From: Streptomyces roseolus
GTDB taxonomy: Bacteria > Actinomycetota > Actinomycetes > Streptomycetales > Streptomycetaceae
DNA length: 64,000 nucleotides
Direction: 5' to 3'
Assembly: GCF_014649855.1 (NCBI RefSeq)
Contig: NZ_BMTV01000009.1
Span: 156,707-220,706 of the forward strand
A program made the translations under genes and the position numbers. The notes beneath the pieces are model-generated. The model made no database searches. It was not told where the DNA came from and was given only the letters and a program-made list of their open reading frames with translations. Below are positions 32,674 to 43,112 of the stretch, in pieces. Positions within the stretch are counted from its first letter, which is position 1. Each line of letters starts with the position of its first letter.

Positions 32674-33750
32674 TCAGGTCGCGGCGAGCTTGGCCGCGGA
32701 GTCGGCGTCGACGCAGGCCTGGATGACGGCGTCGAGCTCGCCGTCGAGGACCTGGTCCAGGTTGTACGCCTTGAAGCCGACGCGGTGGTCGGAGATGCGG
32801 TTCTCCGGGAAGTTGTACGTGCGGATCTTCTCGGAGCGGTCGACGGTGCGGACCTGGCTGCGGCGGGCGTCGGCGGCCTCGGCCTCTGCCTTCTCCTGAG
32901 CGGCGGCGAGGAGCCGGGAGCGCAGGATGCGCATGGCCTGCTCCTTGTTCTGGAGCTGGCTCTTCTCGTTCTGGCAGGAGGCGACGATGCCGGTCGGCAG
33001 GTGGGTGATGCGGACCGCGGAGTCGGTGGTGTTGACCGACTGGCCGCCGGGGCCGGAGGAGCGGTAGACGTCGATGCGCAGGTCGTTGGCGTGGATCTCG
33101 ACGTCGACCTCCTCGGCCTCGGGCGTGACGAGCACGCCGGCGGCGGAGGTGTGGATGCGGCCCTGCGACTCGGTGGCGGGCACGCGCTGCACGCGGTGGA
33201 CGCCGCCCTCGTACTTGAGGCGGGCCCAGACGCCCTGGCCGGGCTCGGTGGCGCCGTTGCCGCCCTTGGTCTTCACGGCGACCTGGACGTCCTTGTAGCC
33301 GCCGAGCTCGGACTCGGTGGCGTCGATGATCTCGGTCTTCCAGCCGACGCGCTCGGCGTAGCGGAGGTACATCCGGAGCAGGTCCCCGGCGAAGAGGGCG
33401 GACTCGTCGCCGCCGGCGCCGGCCTTGATCTCCAGGATGACGTCCTTGTCGTCGCTGGGGTCGCGGGGGACCAGCAGGAGACGGAGCTTCTCGGTGAGCT
33501 CCTCGCGCTGCTTCTCCAGCTCCTTGACCTCGGCGGCGAAGTCGGGGTCGTCGTGCGCGAACTCGCGCGCGGTCTCGATGTCGTCCCCGGTCTGCTTCCA
33601 GGAGCGGTACGTGCCGACGATCGGGGTCAGCTCGGCGTAGCGCTTGTTCAGCTTGCGCGCGTTGGCCTGGTCGGCGTGGACCGACGGATCCGCGAGCTTC
33701 TTCTCGAGGTCGGCGTGCTCGCCGACCAGTTCCTCGACGGCCTCGAACAT
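32674..33750 (-). CDS. prfA: peptide chain release factor 1
   Basis: This 358-residue protein starts [21 protein letters not shown]. It carries the stop-codon recognition tripeptide region [10 protein letters not shown] and the catalytic [17 protein letters not shown]. It releases peptides at UAA and UAG. ATG 33750 fits the family length and start; the frame extends further upstream without conserved features. Confidence 0.95.
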   Translation of the reverse strand: MFEAVEELVGEHADLEKKLADPSVHADQANARKLNKRYAELTPIVGTYRSWKQTGDDIETAREFAHDDPDFAAEVKELEKQREELTEKLRLLLVPRDPSDDKDVILEIKAGAGGDESALFAGDLLRMYLRYAERVGWKTEIIDATESELGGYKDVQVAVKTKGGNGATEPGQGVWARLKYEGGVHRVQRVPATESQGRIHTSAAGVLVTPEAEEVDVEIHANDLRIDVYRSSGPGGQSVNTTDSAVRITHLPTGIVASCQNEKSQLQNKEQAMRILRSRLLAAAQEKAEAEAADARRSQVRTVDRSEKIRTYNFPENRISDHRVGFKAYNLDQVLDGELDAVIQACVDADSAAKLAAT

Positions 33751-33792
33751 CTTCGGGCTCCTGGTTTCGTCTGTTGCTACGGGGACGCCAAA

Positions 33793-33838
33793 GCGCCGGT
33801 CCCGGCCGCCCCGGGCGGGGGCGGCCGGTGACCGGCGC
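33793..33838 (-). terminator. hairpin between rpmE and prfA
   Basis: GCGCCGGTCCCGGCCGCCCC (33793-33812) pairs with GGGGCGGCCGGTGACCGGCGC (33818-33838) with one small internal mismatch. It lies 10 bases after the rpmE stop. It probably ends or limits rpmE transcription. Confidence 0.6.
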
Positions 33839-33847
33839 GGGGGCTCG

Positions 33848-34072
33848 CTACTTCGCGGCGGAGCCGGCGGCCTTGCCGAAGCGGGCCTCGAAGCGGGCGA
33901 CGCGGCCACCCGTGTCGAGGATCTTCTGCTTGCCCGTGTAGAACGGGTGGCACTCGGAGCAGACCTCGGCACGGATGGTGCCCTCGGTGAGGGTGCTACG
34001 GGTGGTGAACGACGCGCCACAGGTGCAGCTGACCTGGGTCTCGACGTACTCGGGGTGGATCTCGCGCTTCAA
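33848..34072 (-). CDS. rpmE: 50S ribosomal protein L31
   Basis: This 74-residue protein begins with a TTG at 34072, preceded by AGGAG at five bases. It contains [18 protein letters not shown] and [14 protein letters not shown], so four Cys residues form a zinc ribbon (the zinc-containing C+ form). It lies upstream of prfA as in many Actinobacteria. Confidence 0.94.
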   Translation of the reverse strand: MKREIHPEYVETQVSCTCGASFTTRSTLTEGTIRAEVCSECHPFYTGKQKILDTGGRVARFEARFGKAAGSAAK

Positions 34073-34207
34073 GGTGTCTCCTAGTTCCGGGAGGGCACCG
34101 GGTCGTCGCCGCGGGTTGCGGCGGACGTGAACCGGGGCCGACGTACCAGTCTGCCAGGACTGGCCGCATCTCCCCAAACCGGGGTGGGGGCGGCCGTATT
34201 CCCCGGG

Positions 34208-35305
34208 CTAGCCGATGACTCCCTCGGCCTTGCCGGAGGCCGTGTCCCGCGTGGCGGAGGCGGGGACGGGCCGGTCGGCCCGGAGGGCCTTCCAGACCTG
34301 TTCGGCCTGGGCTTCGAGCGGCACCACGCGGTTGCGGTCCCAGGCGGCGTACTCGACCGGCATCGTGATCATGTGCACGTCGTCGGCGCCGAGCCCGGAC
34401 AGGCCCTGGGCGAAGCCCATGAGCTCCTGGACGGAGTCGAGCTCGGAGTCGGGGGTGATGGCCTTGGTGGCGGCGTCGGCGAGGTCGAGGAGCTTCTTGG
34501 GGTCGGTCCCGGCGCCGACGTCCTTGACCTGCTTCACGAAGGCCTTCATGAAGGCCTGCTGGAGCTGGATGCGGCCGAGGTCGCTGCCGTCGCCGACGCT
34601 CTTGCGGGTGCGGACGAGGCCGAGGGACTGCTCGCCGTCGAGGGTGTGGGTGCCGGGCTCCAGGTCGAGGTGGCTCTTGGAGTCCTTGATGGCCCGGGTG
34701 GTGGTGATCTCGACGCCGCCGAGGGTGTCGATGAGCTTCTTGAAGCCGGTGAAGTCGACCTCGATGTAGTGGTCCATGCGGATGCCGGACAGGGACTCGA
34801 CGGTCTTGACGGCGCAGGCGGGGCCGCCGACCTCGTACGCCGTGTTGAACATGGCGTTGCTCCGGCCCGCGACCTCGTTGCCCTGCTCGTCGGTGCAGGC
34901 GGGGCGTTCTATGAGGGTGTCGCGGGGGATGGAGACGACGCTGGCCTTCTTGTGACCCTCGTAGACGTGGAGGACCATCGCGGTGTCGGAGCGGGCGCCG
35001 CCCTCGTCCTTGCCGTAGGCGCCGTTGTCGCCGGAGCGGGAGTCGGAGCCGAGGACGAGGATGTCCATCGAGCCGTCGTCGATGTTCTTGGGGCGGTCGG
35101 TGCCGAGCTGGGCGTTGATGTCGACGCCCTCGATGTTGCCGTCGAGCTTGAGGTACACGTAGCCGAGTCCGGCGCCGGCCAGGACGAGCACGGCGGTGGC
35201 GCCGGACACGGCTATGGCGGCCCGGCGGCGGCGTGTGGCGGTCGGTTTGCGGCGGCGTCCGGTGGCGCCTCCGCGTGCGCGCCCGCTCTTGTTCTGCTCG
35301 GTCAT
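34208..35305 (-). CDS. LytR-CpsA-Psr (LCP) family cell-wall glycopolymer ligase
   Basis: This 365-residue protein has a basic N-terminus, one membrane segment (AAIAVSGATAVLVLAGAGLGYVYL) and an extracellular LCP domain. Conserved parts are DILVLGSDSRSGDNGAYG, ARSDTAMVLHV, SVVSIPRDTLIERP and GEQSLGLVRTRKSVGDGSDLGRIQLQQAFM. LCP enzymes attach teichoic or other glycopolymers from lipid carriers to peptidoglycan. Two Cys residues in the extracellular part may form a disulfide. Confidence 0.9.
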   Translation of the reverse strand: MTEQNKSGRARGGATGRRRKPTATRRRRAAIAVSGATAVLVLAGAGLGYVYLKLDGNIEGVDINAQLGTDRPKNIDDGSMDILVLGSDSRSGDNGAYGKDEGGARSDTAMVLHVYEGHKKASVVSIPRDTLIERPACTDEQGNEVAGRSNAMFNTAYEVGGPACAVKTVESLSGIRMDHYIEVDFTGFKKLIDTLGGVEITTTRAIKDSKSHLDLEPGTHTLDGEQSLGLVRTRKSVGDGSDLGRIQLQQAFMKAFVKQVKDVGAGTDPKKLLDLADAATKAITPDSELDSVQELMGFAQGLSGLGADDVHMITMPVEYAAWDRNRVVPLEAQAEQVWKALRADRPVPASATRDTASGKAEGVIG

Positions 35306-35406
35306 CGTCTTCCCTCGGGCCCATGGTTCACCTTTTGTGACGGCGAAGCATCCGAAAGGGTTGCACGGTGTTCTGTGAGGTTTCGGTGAGCGAGCCGCCC
35401 CATACG

Positions 35407-35443
35407 CACGGTGCCCACCGCTCCGGGAGCGGTGGGCACCGTG
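35407..35443 (-). terminator. terminator after rho
   Basis: A perfect inverted repeat of up to 18 bases per arm (CACGGTGCCCACCGCTCC and its complement) is centred at 35425. The inner CC/GG leaves a realistic stem of 16 pairs and a five-base loop. It lies about 80 bases past the rho stop. An intrinsic terminator after the Rho gene is worth noting. Confidence 0.75.
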
Positions 35444-35524
35444 TTCGCGCAGGTCACGAAGGGGTTACGACTCCGAGGTCGTCACCCGTGGTGTGACGAG
35501 GGTCTCCCCGCGTCACCGACGGCG

Positions 35525-37573
35525 TCAGTCGTTGTTGCCGCCCGGCGTCGTCTTCTGGATCTGCAGCAGGAACTCGCCGTTCGACTTCGTCTGCTTCAGC
35601 TTGTCCAGGAGCAGCTCGATGGCCTGCTGCTGGTCGAGCGCGTGCAGCACGCGACGGAGCTTCCAGGTGATGGCGAGCTCGTCGCTGCCGAGGAGGATCT
35701 CCTCCTTGCGGGTGCCCGAGGCGTCGACGTCGACGGCCGGGAAGATCCGCTTGTCGGCGAGCTTCCGGTCGAGCTTGAGCTCCATGTTGCCGGTGCCCTT
35801 GAACTCCTCGAAGATCACCTCGTCCATGCGCGAGCCGGTGTCGACCAGCGCGGTGGCCAGGATGGTCAGCGAGCCGCCGTCCTCGATGTTGCGCGCGGCA
35901 CCGAAGAAGCGCTTCGGCGGGTAGAGCGCGGTCGAGTCGACACCACCGGACAGGATGCGGCCGGAGGCGGGCGCCGCGAGGTTGTACGCGCGGCCCAGGC
36001 GGGTGATGGAGTCCAGCAGGACGACCACGTCGTGACCCAGCTCGACGAGGCGCTTGGCGCGCTCGATGGCCAGCTCGGCGACGGTGGTGTGGTCCTCGGC
36101 CGGGCGGTCGAAGGTCGAGGAGATGACCTCGCCCTTCACCGACCGCTGCATGTCGGTGACCTCTTCCGGACGCTCGTCGACCAGGACGACCATCAGGTGG
36201 CACTCGGGGTTGTTGTGGGTGATCGCGTTGGCGATCGCCTGCATGATCATGGTCTTGCCGGTCTTCGGCGGGGCCACGATCAGACCGCGCTGCCCCTTGC
36301 CGATCGGCGACACGAGGTCGATGATCCGGGTGGTCAGCACGCCCGGGTCGGACTCCAGACGGAGCCGGTCCTGGGGATAGAGCGGGGTCAGCTTGTTGAA
36401 CTCGGGGCGGCCGCGGCCGGAGTCCGGCGCCATGCCGTTGACCGAGTCGAGGCGGACCAGCGCGTTGAACTTCTCGCGGCGCTCGCCCTCCTTCGGCTGG
36501 CGGACCGCGCCGGTGAGGTGGTCGCCCTTGCGCAGACCGCTCTTGCGGACCTGGGCGAGGGAGACGTACACGTCGTTCGGACCGGGCAGGTAGCCGGAGG
36601 TCCGGATGAACGCGTAGTTGTCGAGGATGTCCAGGATGCCCGCGACGGGGATCAGGACGTCGTCGTCGGAGACCTGCGGCTCGCCGGCGGCGAACTCGTC
36701 GCGCCCGCGACGGCCCCGGCGGTCGCGGTAGCGGCCGCGACGGCCACGACGGCCGCCCTCGAAGTCGTCGTCGTCGTCCTGCGGGGCGCCGCCCTGCGGA
36801 CGCTGGCTCTGGCCCTGCTGCTGGCCCTGGCCCTGGCCCTGGCCCTGGCCCTGGCGCTGCTGGTCCTTGCGCTGGCCGCCGCCCTGCTGCTGGTCGTCGC
36901 CCTTGCCGCGCTCGCGCTGGCGGTCGCGACGGTCCCGGCGGTCACGGCGGGTGCGGCCCTCGGCGGTGTCCGCGGCGGCCTCGGCCTTGTCGCCCTGCGG
37001 CTCGCCCTTGGCCTCGGTACGGGTCTCCGTACGAACCTCGGTACGGGCCTCGGTCTTGACGGCCTGGGGGGCCTCGGCGCCGTCCGGCGAACCGGCGGGG
37101 GCCGTGGCGCGACGGCGGCGGCGCTCGCCGGCCGGCTGCTCGTCGCCCTGGTCGGCACCGGTCGACTTCGACGGCTGGCCCGGGATGTCGATCTGCTGCT
37201 GGGCGGGGGCCTGCTCGGCCTGCTCCGCCTTCGGCTCGGCGGCCTCGGCGGACTCGCCCGTACGGGCCTTGGAGGTGGCGCGGCGCTTCGGCTTGGCCTC
37301 GGCGGCGGCCTCGGTCTTGGCGGGGGCGGCGGAGCCGGAACCGGCCTGCGCCTCCTTGATGACCTCGATCAGCTGGCTCTTGCGCATGCGCGCGGTGCCC
37401 CTGATGCCGAGGCCGGACGCGACCTGCTGCAGCTCGGCCAGGACCATGCCCTCGAGGCCGGTGCCGGAGCGGCGGCGCCGTGCGGTGCCGCTGCTGGCAG
37501 CACCTGCGGCGGGCGCGGCGGCGTCGACAGTGCTGTCGGCAGGCACGCCCATCAGATCGGTGGTGTCGCTCAC
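35525..37573 (-). CDS. rho: transcription termination factor Rho with long Arg/Gly/Gln-rich insertion
   Basis: This 682-residue Rho is far longer than the 420 residues of E. coli Rho. The N-terminal SAP-like region ([21 protein letters not shown]) is followed by a disordered insertion from about residue 75 to 300 rich in Ala/Lys/Glu, then Gln/Gly and Arg/Asp ([24 protein letters not shown]). The core follows: RNA-binding [13 protein letters not shown], Walker A APPKTGKT, and [14 protein letters not shown]. Such insertions are known in Actinobacteria and bind RNA. GTG 37573 has GGAAGGA upstream. Confidence 0.93.
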   Translation of the reverse strand: MSDTTDLMGVPADSTVDAAAPAAGAASSGTARRRRSGTGLEGMVLAELQQVASGLGIRGTARMRKSQLIEVIKEAQAGSGSAAPAKTEAAAEAKPKRRATSKARTGESAEAAEPKAEQAEQAPAQQQIDIPGQPSKSTGADQGDEQPAGERRRRRATAPAGSPDGAEAPQAVKTEARTEVRTETRTEAKGEPQGDKAEAAADTAEGRTRRDRRDRRDRQRERGKGDDQQQGGGQRKDQQRQGQGQGQGQGQQQGQSQRPQGGAPQDDDDDFEGGRRGRRGRYRDRRGRRGRDEFAAGEPQVSDDDVLIPVAGILDILDNYAFIRTSGYLPGPNDVYVSLAQVRKSGLRKGDHLTGAVRQPKEGERREKFNALVRLDSVNGMAPDSGRGRPEFNKLTPLYPQDRLRLESDPGVLTTRIIDLVSPIGKGQRGLIVAPPKTGKTMIMQAIANAITHNNPECHLMVVLVDERPEEVTDMQRSVKGEVISSTFDRPAEDHTTVAELAIERAKRLVELGHDVVVLLDSITRLGRAYNLAAPASGRILSGGVDSTALYPPKRFFGAARNIEDGGSLTILATALVDTGSRMDEVIFEEFKGTGNMELKLDRKLADKRIFPAVDVDASGTRKEEILLGSDELAITWKLRRVLHALDQQQAIELLLDKLKQTKSNGEFLLQIQKTTPGGNND
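36822..36855 (-). repeat. 6-base tandem repeat inside rho (Gly-Gln repeat)
   Basis: The unit GGCCCT (read on the plus strand) is repeated about five to six times, encoding [10 protein letters not shown] on the minus strand. The unit is a multiple of three, so slippage changes length without a frameshift. Confidence 0.8.
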
Positions 37574-38001
37574 GAAGGGTCCTTCCCTGGAGCGGACGTC
37601 GGCCCTGTGGCTCGGCGACCGGTTGTGCTGTCCGGCAGCGGTCCTGGTTGGTGGACCGTGTCCGGGGCGGTGGTCCCGCCGGGATGCGGCGAGAGGAGAG
37701 AAAACGTGCTGTGGGTCCGGCCCGAGCGCCCCCTGCTCGGCCCTCGCGTGGAATGAGCGAGGGGTGTCGTGCCGGTTCCGGAGCGTGCTCGAAACTGCTC
37801 AGGCAGGCTGCTCAGGCAGTTGGGGAGGCTCCCGGAAGAATGTGTGGTCCCTGAGGGGACACTCCGCACCGCTCCACAAGGAGGTCGGGTGCAGACTTGA
37901 GGTTAACACTACCGGCTCCAACAAACATTCCCCCTCTCACTCACCGGCAATCGCGTGTCCAGGACGCCGCCCGGCGTCCCCGCACCGCCCGCCGCCGCGC
38001 C
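37574..38001. promoter_or_regulatory. long rho leader/intergenic region
   Basis: No gene is supported in these 428 bases between rho and thrB. Read on the minus strand, GGAAT (37931-37927) and GTT (37907-37905) are 19 bases apart, resembling a SigR/SigE-like ECF promoter; TAGTGT in the same place could instead be a -10 box. Either gives a leader of about 320 bases before rho, which is unusually long and could serve autoregulation. Confidence 0.35.
37795..37819. repeat. 12-base direct repeat in the rho leader
   Basis: CTGCTCAGGCAG occurs twice, separated by one G, and the outer ends (AACTGC and GCAGTT) are complementary. It could fold in the rho leader RNA. Confidence 0.5.
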
Positions 38002-38919
38002 TCAGGGCGCCAGCGGCAGCACGCTGGCTCCCGGCGCGTCGAGGTCGAGCCGGTTCGCGGCCCAGCCCTCGCCCGCGAGGAGGGCGACCTTGTCGGCGGT
38101 CTTCCCGTCGGCCAGCGCGAGGACCGTGGGGCCCGCGCCGGAGATGACGGCGGGCACGCCGTCGGCCCGCAGACGGTTGACCAGCGCGAGGCTCTCCGGC
38201 ATCGCGGGGGCCCGGTACTCCTGGTGGAGCCGGTCCTCGGTGGCGGCGAGCAGCAGCTCGGGGCGGCGGGTCAGGGCCTCGACGAGGAGGGCGGCGCGCC
38301 CGGCGTTGGCGGCGGCGTCCACGTGCGGGACGGTGCGCGGCAGCAGACCGCGGGCGGTCTCGGTCAGCACCGGCTTCCCGGGGACGAAAACCACCGGAAC
38401 GATGGAATCCGAGGGGTCCATCCTGATCGCGCGCGCGGCGCCGGACTCGGTCCAGGCGAGGGTGAAGCCGCCGAGCAGGCAGGCGGCGACGTTGTCGGGG
38501 TGGCCCTCGATCTCGGTGGCCAGCTCCAGCAGGGCGGCCTCGTCGAGCTTGGCGTCCCCGCCTATGGTCACGGCGCGGGCGGCGACGATGCCGGCGCAGA
38601 TGGCTGCGGAGGAGGAGCCGAGGCCGCGGCCGTGCGGGATGCGGTTGGCGCAGACGACCTCCAGGCCGCGCGGCTGCCCGCCGAGCAGGTCGAAGGCGGT
38701 GCGCAGGGAGCGTACGAGGAGGTGCCTCTCGTCGCGCGGGAGCGTCTCGGCGCCCTCTCCGGCGATGTCGACGTGCAGCCCGGAGTCGGCGACCCGGACG
38801 ACGACGTCGTCGTAGAGGCCCAGCGACAGGCCGAAGGCGTCGAAGCCCGGGCCGAGGTTGGCGCTGGTGGCGGGGACGCGCACCCGTACGGCGGCGGCGC
38901 GGAACGCGGGACCGGCCAT
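38002..38919 (-). CDS. thrB: homoserine kinase
   Basis: This 305-residue GHMP kinase has VRVPATSANLGPGFDAFGL, the phosphate-binding loop PHGRGLGSSSAAICAG, and GAGPTVLAL near the end. It phosphorylates homoserine for threonine synthesis. ATG 38919 is the conserved start. It is separated from thrC by 280 bases that include a terminator, so it has its own promoter. Confidence 0.93.
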   Translation of the reverse strand: MAGPAFRAAAVRVRVPATSANLGPGFDAFGLSLGLYDDVVVRVADSGLHVDIAGEGAETLPRDERHLLVRSLRTAFDLLGGQPRGLEVVCANRIPHGRGLGSSSAAICAGIVAARAVTIGGDAKLDEAALLELATEIEGHPDNVAACLLGGFTLAWTESGAARAIRMDPSDSIVPVVFVPGKPVLTETARGLLPRTVPHVDAAANAGRAALLVEALTRRPELLLAATEDRLHQEYRAPAMPESLALVNRLRADGVPAVISGAGPTVLALADGKTADKVALLAGEGWAANRLDLDAPGASVLPLAP

Positions 38920-39148
38920 CGCTCGATGACTCTCCTTGACTGCGGCGACGTGGTGTTCAAGAGAAGTGCTGGGGAACCCGGAGTACCGTTTCGGCCGTTT
39001 CGGTCGCGGGGAGGCGACAACGGCAACGGCACCACGCATATGCGTCGCGGCGGGTTCGGTACAGCCTATCGAAGGAAGGTTCCGTGGCGACATAGGGCGC
39101 ACGGGAGGCGCACGATGCGTGTCGCGCGCCAACCTGTGCATCTATGTA

Positions 39149-39181
39149 GGTTCCTGATCGGGTTTCGCCCGATCAGGAACC
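39149..39181 (-). terminator. terminator after thrC
   Basis: GGTTCCTGATCGGG (39149-39162) pairs perfectly with CCCGATCAGGAACC (39168-39181) around TTTCG. It lies 18 bases past the thrC stop, between thrC and thrB. Confidence 0.8.
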
Positions 39182-39199
39182 GGCGTGCCCTCGATCGGT

Positions 39200-40270
39200 T
39201 CAGGCCAGTCCGAGCCGCTGCGCGGCGGCCGCGGCGTCCACCGGGACGGTGACCGGCTGCGGGGCGCCGGCGACGGCCCAGTCGGGGTCCTTCAGACCGT
39301 TTCCGGTCACGGTGCAGACGATCCGCTGGCCCGGGTCGACCTTGCCCTGCTCGGCGGCCTTCAGCAGACCGGCGACCGAGGCGGCCGAGGCGGGCTCCAC
39401 GAAGACGCCCTCCTGCGCGGCCAACAGGCGGTAGGCACGCAGGATCTCACGGTCCGTCACCTCGTCGATGAAGCCGCCCGACTCGTCGCGCGCGGCGATC
39501 GCGTAGTCCCAGGAGGCCGGGTTGCCGATGCGGATCGCGGTGGCGATGGTGGACGGGTCCTTGACGACCTCGCCGCGCACCAGCGGGGCCGAACCGGAGG
39601 CCTGGAAGCCCCACATGCGCGGGCGGTGGGTGGCGAGGCCGTCCTCGGCGTACTCGCGGTACCCCTTCCAGTACGCGGTGATGTTGCCCGCGTTGCCGAC
39701 GGGCAGCACGTGGATGTCGGGCGCGTCGCCCAGCATGTCCACGATCTCGAACGCCGCGGTCTTCTGGCCCTCGATGCGGACCGGGTTGACCGAATTGACC
39801 AGCGCGACCGGGTAGTTGTCGGAGAGCGCGCGGGCCAGGTCCAGGCAGTCGTCGAAGTTGCCGTCCACCTGGAGGATCTTCGCGCCGTGCACGAGGGCCT
39901 GGCCCATCTTGCCGAGCGCGATCTTGCCCTGGGGCACCAGGACCGCGGAGACCATCCCGGCCCGCACCGCGTACGCGGCGGCGGAGGCGGAGGTGTTGCC
40001 GGTGGAGGCGCAGATGACGGCCTTGGCGCCCTCCTCCTTCGCCCGGGTGATGGCCATGGTCATGCCCCGGTCCTTGAAGGAACCGGTGGGGTTGGCGCCC
40101 TCGACCTTGAGGTGCACCTCGCAGCCCGTGCGCTCGGAGAGGACCTGGGCCGGGACGAGCGGCGTACCGCCCTCACGGAGCGTGACGACCGGCGTCGCGT
40201 CCGTGACCGGAAGGCGGTCCCGGTACTCCTCGATGATGCCGCGCCACTGGTGGGTGCCCTGGTTGGTCAT
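39200..40270 (-). CDS. thrC: threonine synthase
   Basis: This 356-residue PLP enzyme has the PLP-Lys motif [11 protein letters not shown] (Lys66), [20 protein letters not shown] and [16 protein letters not shown]. It converts phosphohomoserine to threonine. ATG 40270 lies six bases after the hom stop, so hom-thrC are one operon. Confidence 0.94.
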   Translation of the reverse strand: MTNQGTHQWRGIIEEYRDRLPVTDATPVVTLREGGTPLVPAQVLSERTGCEVHLKVEGANPTGSFKDRGMTMAITRAKEEGAKAVICASTGNTSASAAAYAVRAGMVSAVLVPQGKIALGKMGQALVHGAKILQVDGNFDDCLDLARALSDNYPVALVNSVNPVRIEGQKTAAFEIVDMLGDAPDIHVLPVGNAGNITAYWKGYREYAEDGLATHRPRMWGFQASGSAPLVRGEVVKDPSTIATAIRIGNPASWDYAIAARDESGGFIDEVTDREILRAYRLLAAQEGVFVEPASAASVAGLLKAAEQGKVDPGQRIVCTVTGNGLKDPDWAVAGAPQPVTVPVDAAAAAQRLGLA

Positions 40271-40276
40271 GGGTCC

Positions 40277-41566
40277 TTACTCCCCTTCAACACGCATGAT
40301 GCTGGCGACACCGCGCACGGTGTCGAGCTGGCGCAGCGCCTCGACCGTCCCGGAGAGGGCGGCGTCGGCCGCGCGGTGGGTGACGACGACGAGGGATGCC
40401 TCGCCGTCCTTGCCCTGCTGGCGCACGGTATCGATCGATACGCCGTGCTCGGCGAAGACCGTCGCGACCTGGGCGAGGACGCCCGGCTTGTCGGCCACGT
40501 CGAGACTGATGTGGTACCGCGTCACCACGTCGCCCATGGGGCTCACGGGCAGCTGGGTGTACGCGGACTCGCCGGGGCCCGTCGCCTCGTTGAGACGGTT
40601 GCGGCAGACGGCGACGACGTCGCCGAGAACGGCCGAGGCGGTCGGCGCGCCGCCCGCCCCGGGGCCGTAGAACATGAGCCGGCCGGCGGCCTCCGCCTCG
40701 ACGAAGACCGCGTTGTACGCCTCGCGGACGGAGGCCAGCGGGTGGCTCAGCGGGATCATCGCCGGGTGCACGCGCGCGGTGACGGACTCGCCGTCGGCGG
40801 CCCGCTCGCAGATCGCGAGCAGCTTGATGGTGCAGCCCATCTGCCGGGCGGAGGCGAAGTCGGCGGCGGTGACCTCGGTCATGCCCTCGCGGTAGACGTC
40901 GTCGAGGCGCACGCGCGTGTGGAAGGCGATTCCGGCGAGGATGGCGGCCTTGGCGGCGGCGTCGAAGCCCTCGACGTCGGCGGTCGGGTCGGCCTCGGCG
41001 TAGCCGAGGGCGGTGGCCTCGTCCAGGGCCTCCTGGTAGCCGGCGCCGGTCGAGTCCATCTTGTCGAGGATGAAGTTCGTGGTGCCGTTGACGATGCCCA
41101 TGACGCGGTTGATCTTGTCGCCGGCGAGCGACTCGCGCAGCGGGCGGATCAGCGGGATGGCGCCGGCGACGGCGGCCTCGTAGTACAGGTCCTGCCCGTG
41201 CTGCCCGGCGGCGGCGTAGAGGGTCGCGCCGTCCTGGGCGAGCAGCGCCTTGTTGGCGGAGACCACGGAGGCGCCGTGCTCGAAGGCGGTGGTGATGAGG
41301 GTGCGGGCCGGCTCGATCCCGCCGATGACCTCGACGACGACGTCGACGTCCCCGCGTTTGACCAGGGCGGTGGCGTCGGTGGTGATCAGGGCGGGGTCGA
41401 TGCCGCCCCGGACCTTGTCGGGCCGGCGGACGGCGACGCCGGCGAGCTCGACCGGCGCGCCGATGCGCGCGGCGAGGTCGTCGGCGTGCGTCGTCATGAT
41501 GCGCGCCACCTCGGAGCCGACAACTCCACAGCCCAGCAGCGCCACCTTCAGCGGACGCGTACGCAT
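40277..41566 (-). CDS. hom: homoserine dehydrogenase with ACT domain
   Basis: This 429-residue enzyme begins MRTRPLKVALLGCGVVGSEVA (NAD(P)-binding). It has VVSANKALLAQDGATL, the homoserine-binding GIVNGTTNFIL...ALGYAEADPTADVEG, and a C-terminal ACT domain (YHISLDVADKPGVLAQVATVF) for feedback control by threonine. Two adjacent ATGs (41569, 41566) are possible; the second has GAGG seven bases upstream. Confidence 0.94.
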   Translation of the reverse strand: MRTRPLKVALLGCGVVGSEVARIMTTHADDLAARIGAPVELAGVAVRRPDKVRGGIDPALITTDATALVKRGDVDVVVEVIGGIEPARTLITTAFEHGASVVSANKALLAQDGATLYAAAGQHGQDLYYEAAVAGAIPLIRPLRESLAGDKINRVMGIVNGTTNFILDKMDSTGAGYQEALDEATALGYAEADPTADVEGFDAAAKAAILAGIAFHTRVRLDDVYREGMTEVTAADFASARQMGCTIKLLAICERAADGESVTARVHPAMIPLSHPLASVREAYNAVFVEAEAAGRLMFYGPGAGGAPTASAVLGDVVAVCRNRLNEATGPGESAYTQLPVSPMGDVVTRYHISLDVADKPGVLAQVATVFAEHGVSIDTVRQQGKDGEASLVVVTHRAADAALSGTVEALRQLDTVRGVASIMRVEGE

Positions 41567-41705
41567 CATCCGACCTCGTTTCTCGTACTTCTGGTTCGTA
41601 TCTCTACGGTTCTGACGGGGGTGGGAACAAGTCTCACTCACCGGACGGCGGATTCAGCCGCCTGTCCGGATCCTGAGACATCGATTCCACCACCCGACTA
41701 TTTCA

Positions 41706-43097
41706 TCAGCCGACGTCGAGACGCAGGAGATCTTCCTCCGTCTCCCGGCGGACGATGACCCTTGCTTCGCCGTCCCGGACCGCCACCACGGGCGGCCGGA
41801 GGGCGTGGTTGTAGTTGCTCGCCATGGAGCGGCAGTAGGCGCCGGTGGCGGGCACGGCGATCAGGTCGCCGGGGGCCAGGTCGGCGGGGAGGAAGGCGTC
41901 GCGGACGACGATGTCGCCGCTCTCGCAGTGCTTGCCGACGACCCGGGAGAGCATCGGCTCGGCGTCGCTGACGCGGGAGACCAGGCTGACGCTGTACTCG
42001 GCGTCGTACAGGGCGGTGCGGATGTTGTCCGACATGCCGCCGTCGACGCTCACGTACGTGCGCAGCCCGTCGAGCGGCTTGATCGTGCCGACCCGGTAGA
42101 GCGTGAAGGCCGTCGGCCCGACGATGGCGCGCCCCGGCTCCACGGAGATCCGCGGGGTGCGCAGGCCCGCGGCCTCGCACTCCCGCGTCACGATCTCGCC
42201 GAGCGCCTTGGCGATCTCGTGCGGCTCGCGCGGGTCGTCCTCGGAGGTGTACGCGATGCCGAGGCCGCCGCCGAGGTCGATCTCGGGCAGCTCGACGCCG
42301 TGCTCGTCGCGCACCTCGGCGAGGAGCTGGACGACCCGGCGGGCCGAGACCTCGAAGCCGGCCATGTCGAAGATCTGCGAGCCGATGTGCGAGTGGATGC
42401 CGATGAGCTCCAGGCCGTCGAGCTTCAGCGCCCGGCGCACGGCCTCGGCGGCCTGGCCGCCGGCGAGCGCGATGCCGAACTTCTGGTCCTCGTGGGCGGT
42501 GGCGATGAACTCGTGGGTGTGCGCCTCCACGCCCACGGTCACCCGGATCTGCACGCGCTGCCGCTTGCCGAGGGACTGGGCGATGTGGGCGACCCGGACG
42601 ATCTCCTGGAAGGAGTCGAGGACGATCCGCCCGACGCCGACCTCGACGGCCCGCCGGATCTCGTCCTCGCTCTTGTTGTTGCCGTGGAAGGCGATCCGCT
42701 CGGCGGGCATCCCGGCGGAGAGGGCGGTGGCGAGCTCGCCGCCGGAGCAGACGTCGAGGTTGAGCCCCTCCTCGTGCAGCCAGCGGACGATCGCGCGGGA
42801 GAGGAAGGCCTTGCCGGCGTAGAAGACGTCGGCTTCGGTGCCGAAGGCCTCGGCCCAGGCGCGGCAGCGGGCCCGGAAGTCGGTCTCGTCGAGGAAGTAG
42901 GCGGGGGTCCCGAACTCCTCGGCGAGGTCGGTGACGCGCAGTCCGCCGATGGTCGCGACGCCCTGCTCGTCCCGGGCCACGGTCCGCGCCCACACCTTGG
43001 GGTCGAGCGTGTTCAGATCGGCGGGCGGGGCGGTGTAGTGGCCCTCGGGGAGGACGTCGGCGTGGCGGGGGCCTGCGGGGTGGGCGGAACGGCTCAT
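41706..43097 (-). CDS. lysA: diaminopimelate decarboxylase
   Basis: This 463-residue fold-III PLP enzyme has [16 protein letters not shown] (PLP Lys96), [46 protein letters not shown] and the substrate Cys motif [11 protein letters not shown]. It converts meso-diaminopimelate to lysine. It lies upstream of hom in the same direction and follows nrtL by 15 bases. Confidence 0.94.
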   Translation of the reverse strand: MSRSAHPAGPRHADVLPEGHYTAPPADLNTLDPKVWARTVARDEQGVATIGGLRVTDLAEEFGTPAYFLDETDFRARCRAWAEAFGTEADVFYAGKAFLSRAIVRWLHEEGLNLDVCSGGELATALSAGMPAERIAFHGNNKSEDEIRRAVEVGVGRIVLDSFQEIVRVAHIAQSLGKRQRVQIRVTVGVEAHTHEFIATAHEDQKFGIALAGGQAAEAVRRALKLDGLELIGIHSHIGSQIFDMAGFEVSARRVVQLLAEVRDEHGVELPEIDLGGGLGIAYTSEDDPREPHEIAKALGEIVTRECEAAGLRTPRISVEPGRAIVGPTAFTLYRVGTIKPLDGLRTYVSVDGGMSDNIRTALYDAEYSVSLVSRVSDAEPMLSRVVGKHCESGDIVVRDAFLPADLAPGDLIAVPATGAYCRSMASNYNHALRPPVVAVRDGEARVIVRRETEEDLLRLDVG

Positions 43098-43112
43098 GTC
43101 TGGTCAGCTCTT

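Noticed and set aside
36822..36855. Short regular repeats as a possible CRISPR array
   Set aside because: The unit is six bases with no spacers and encodes Gly-Gln in rho.
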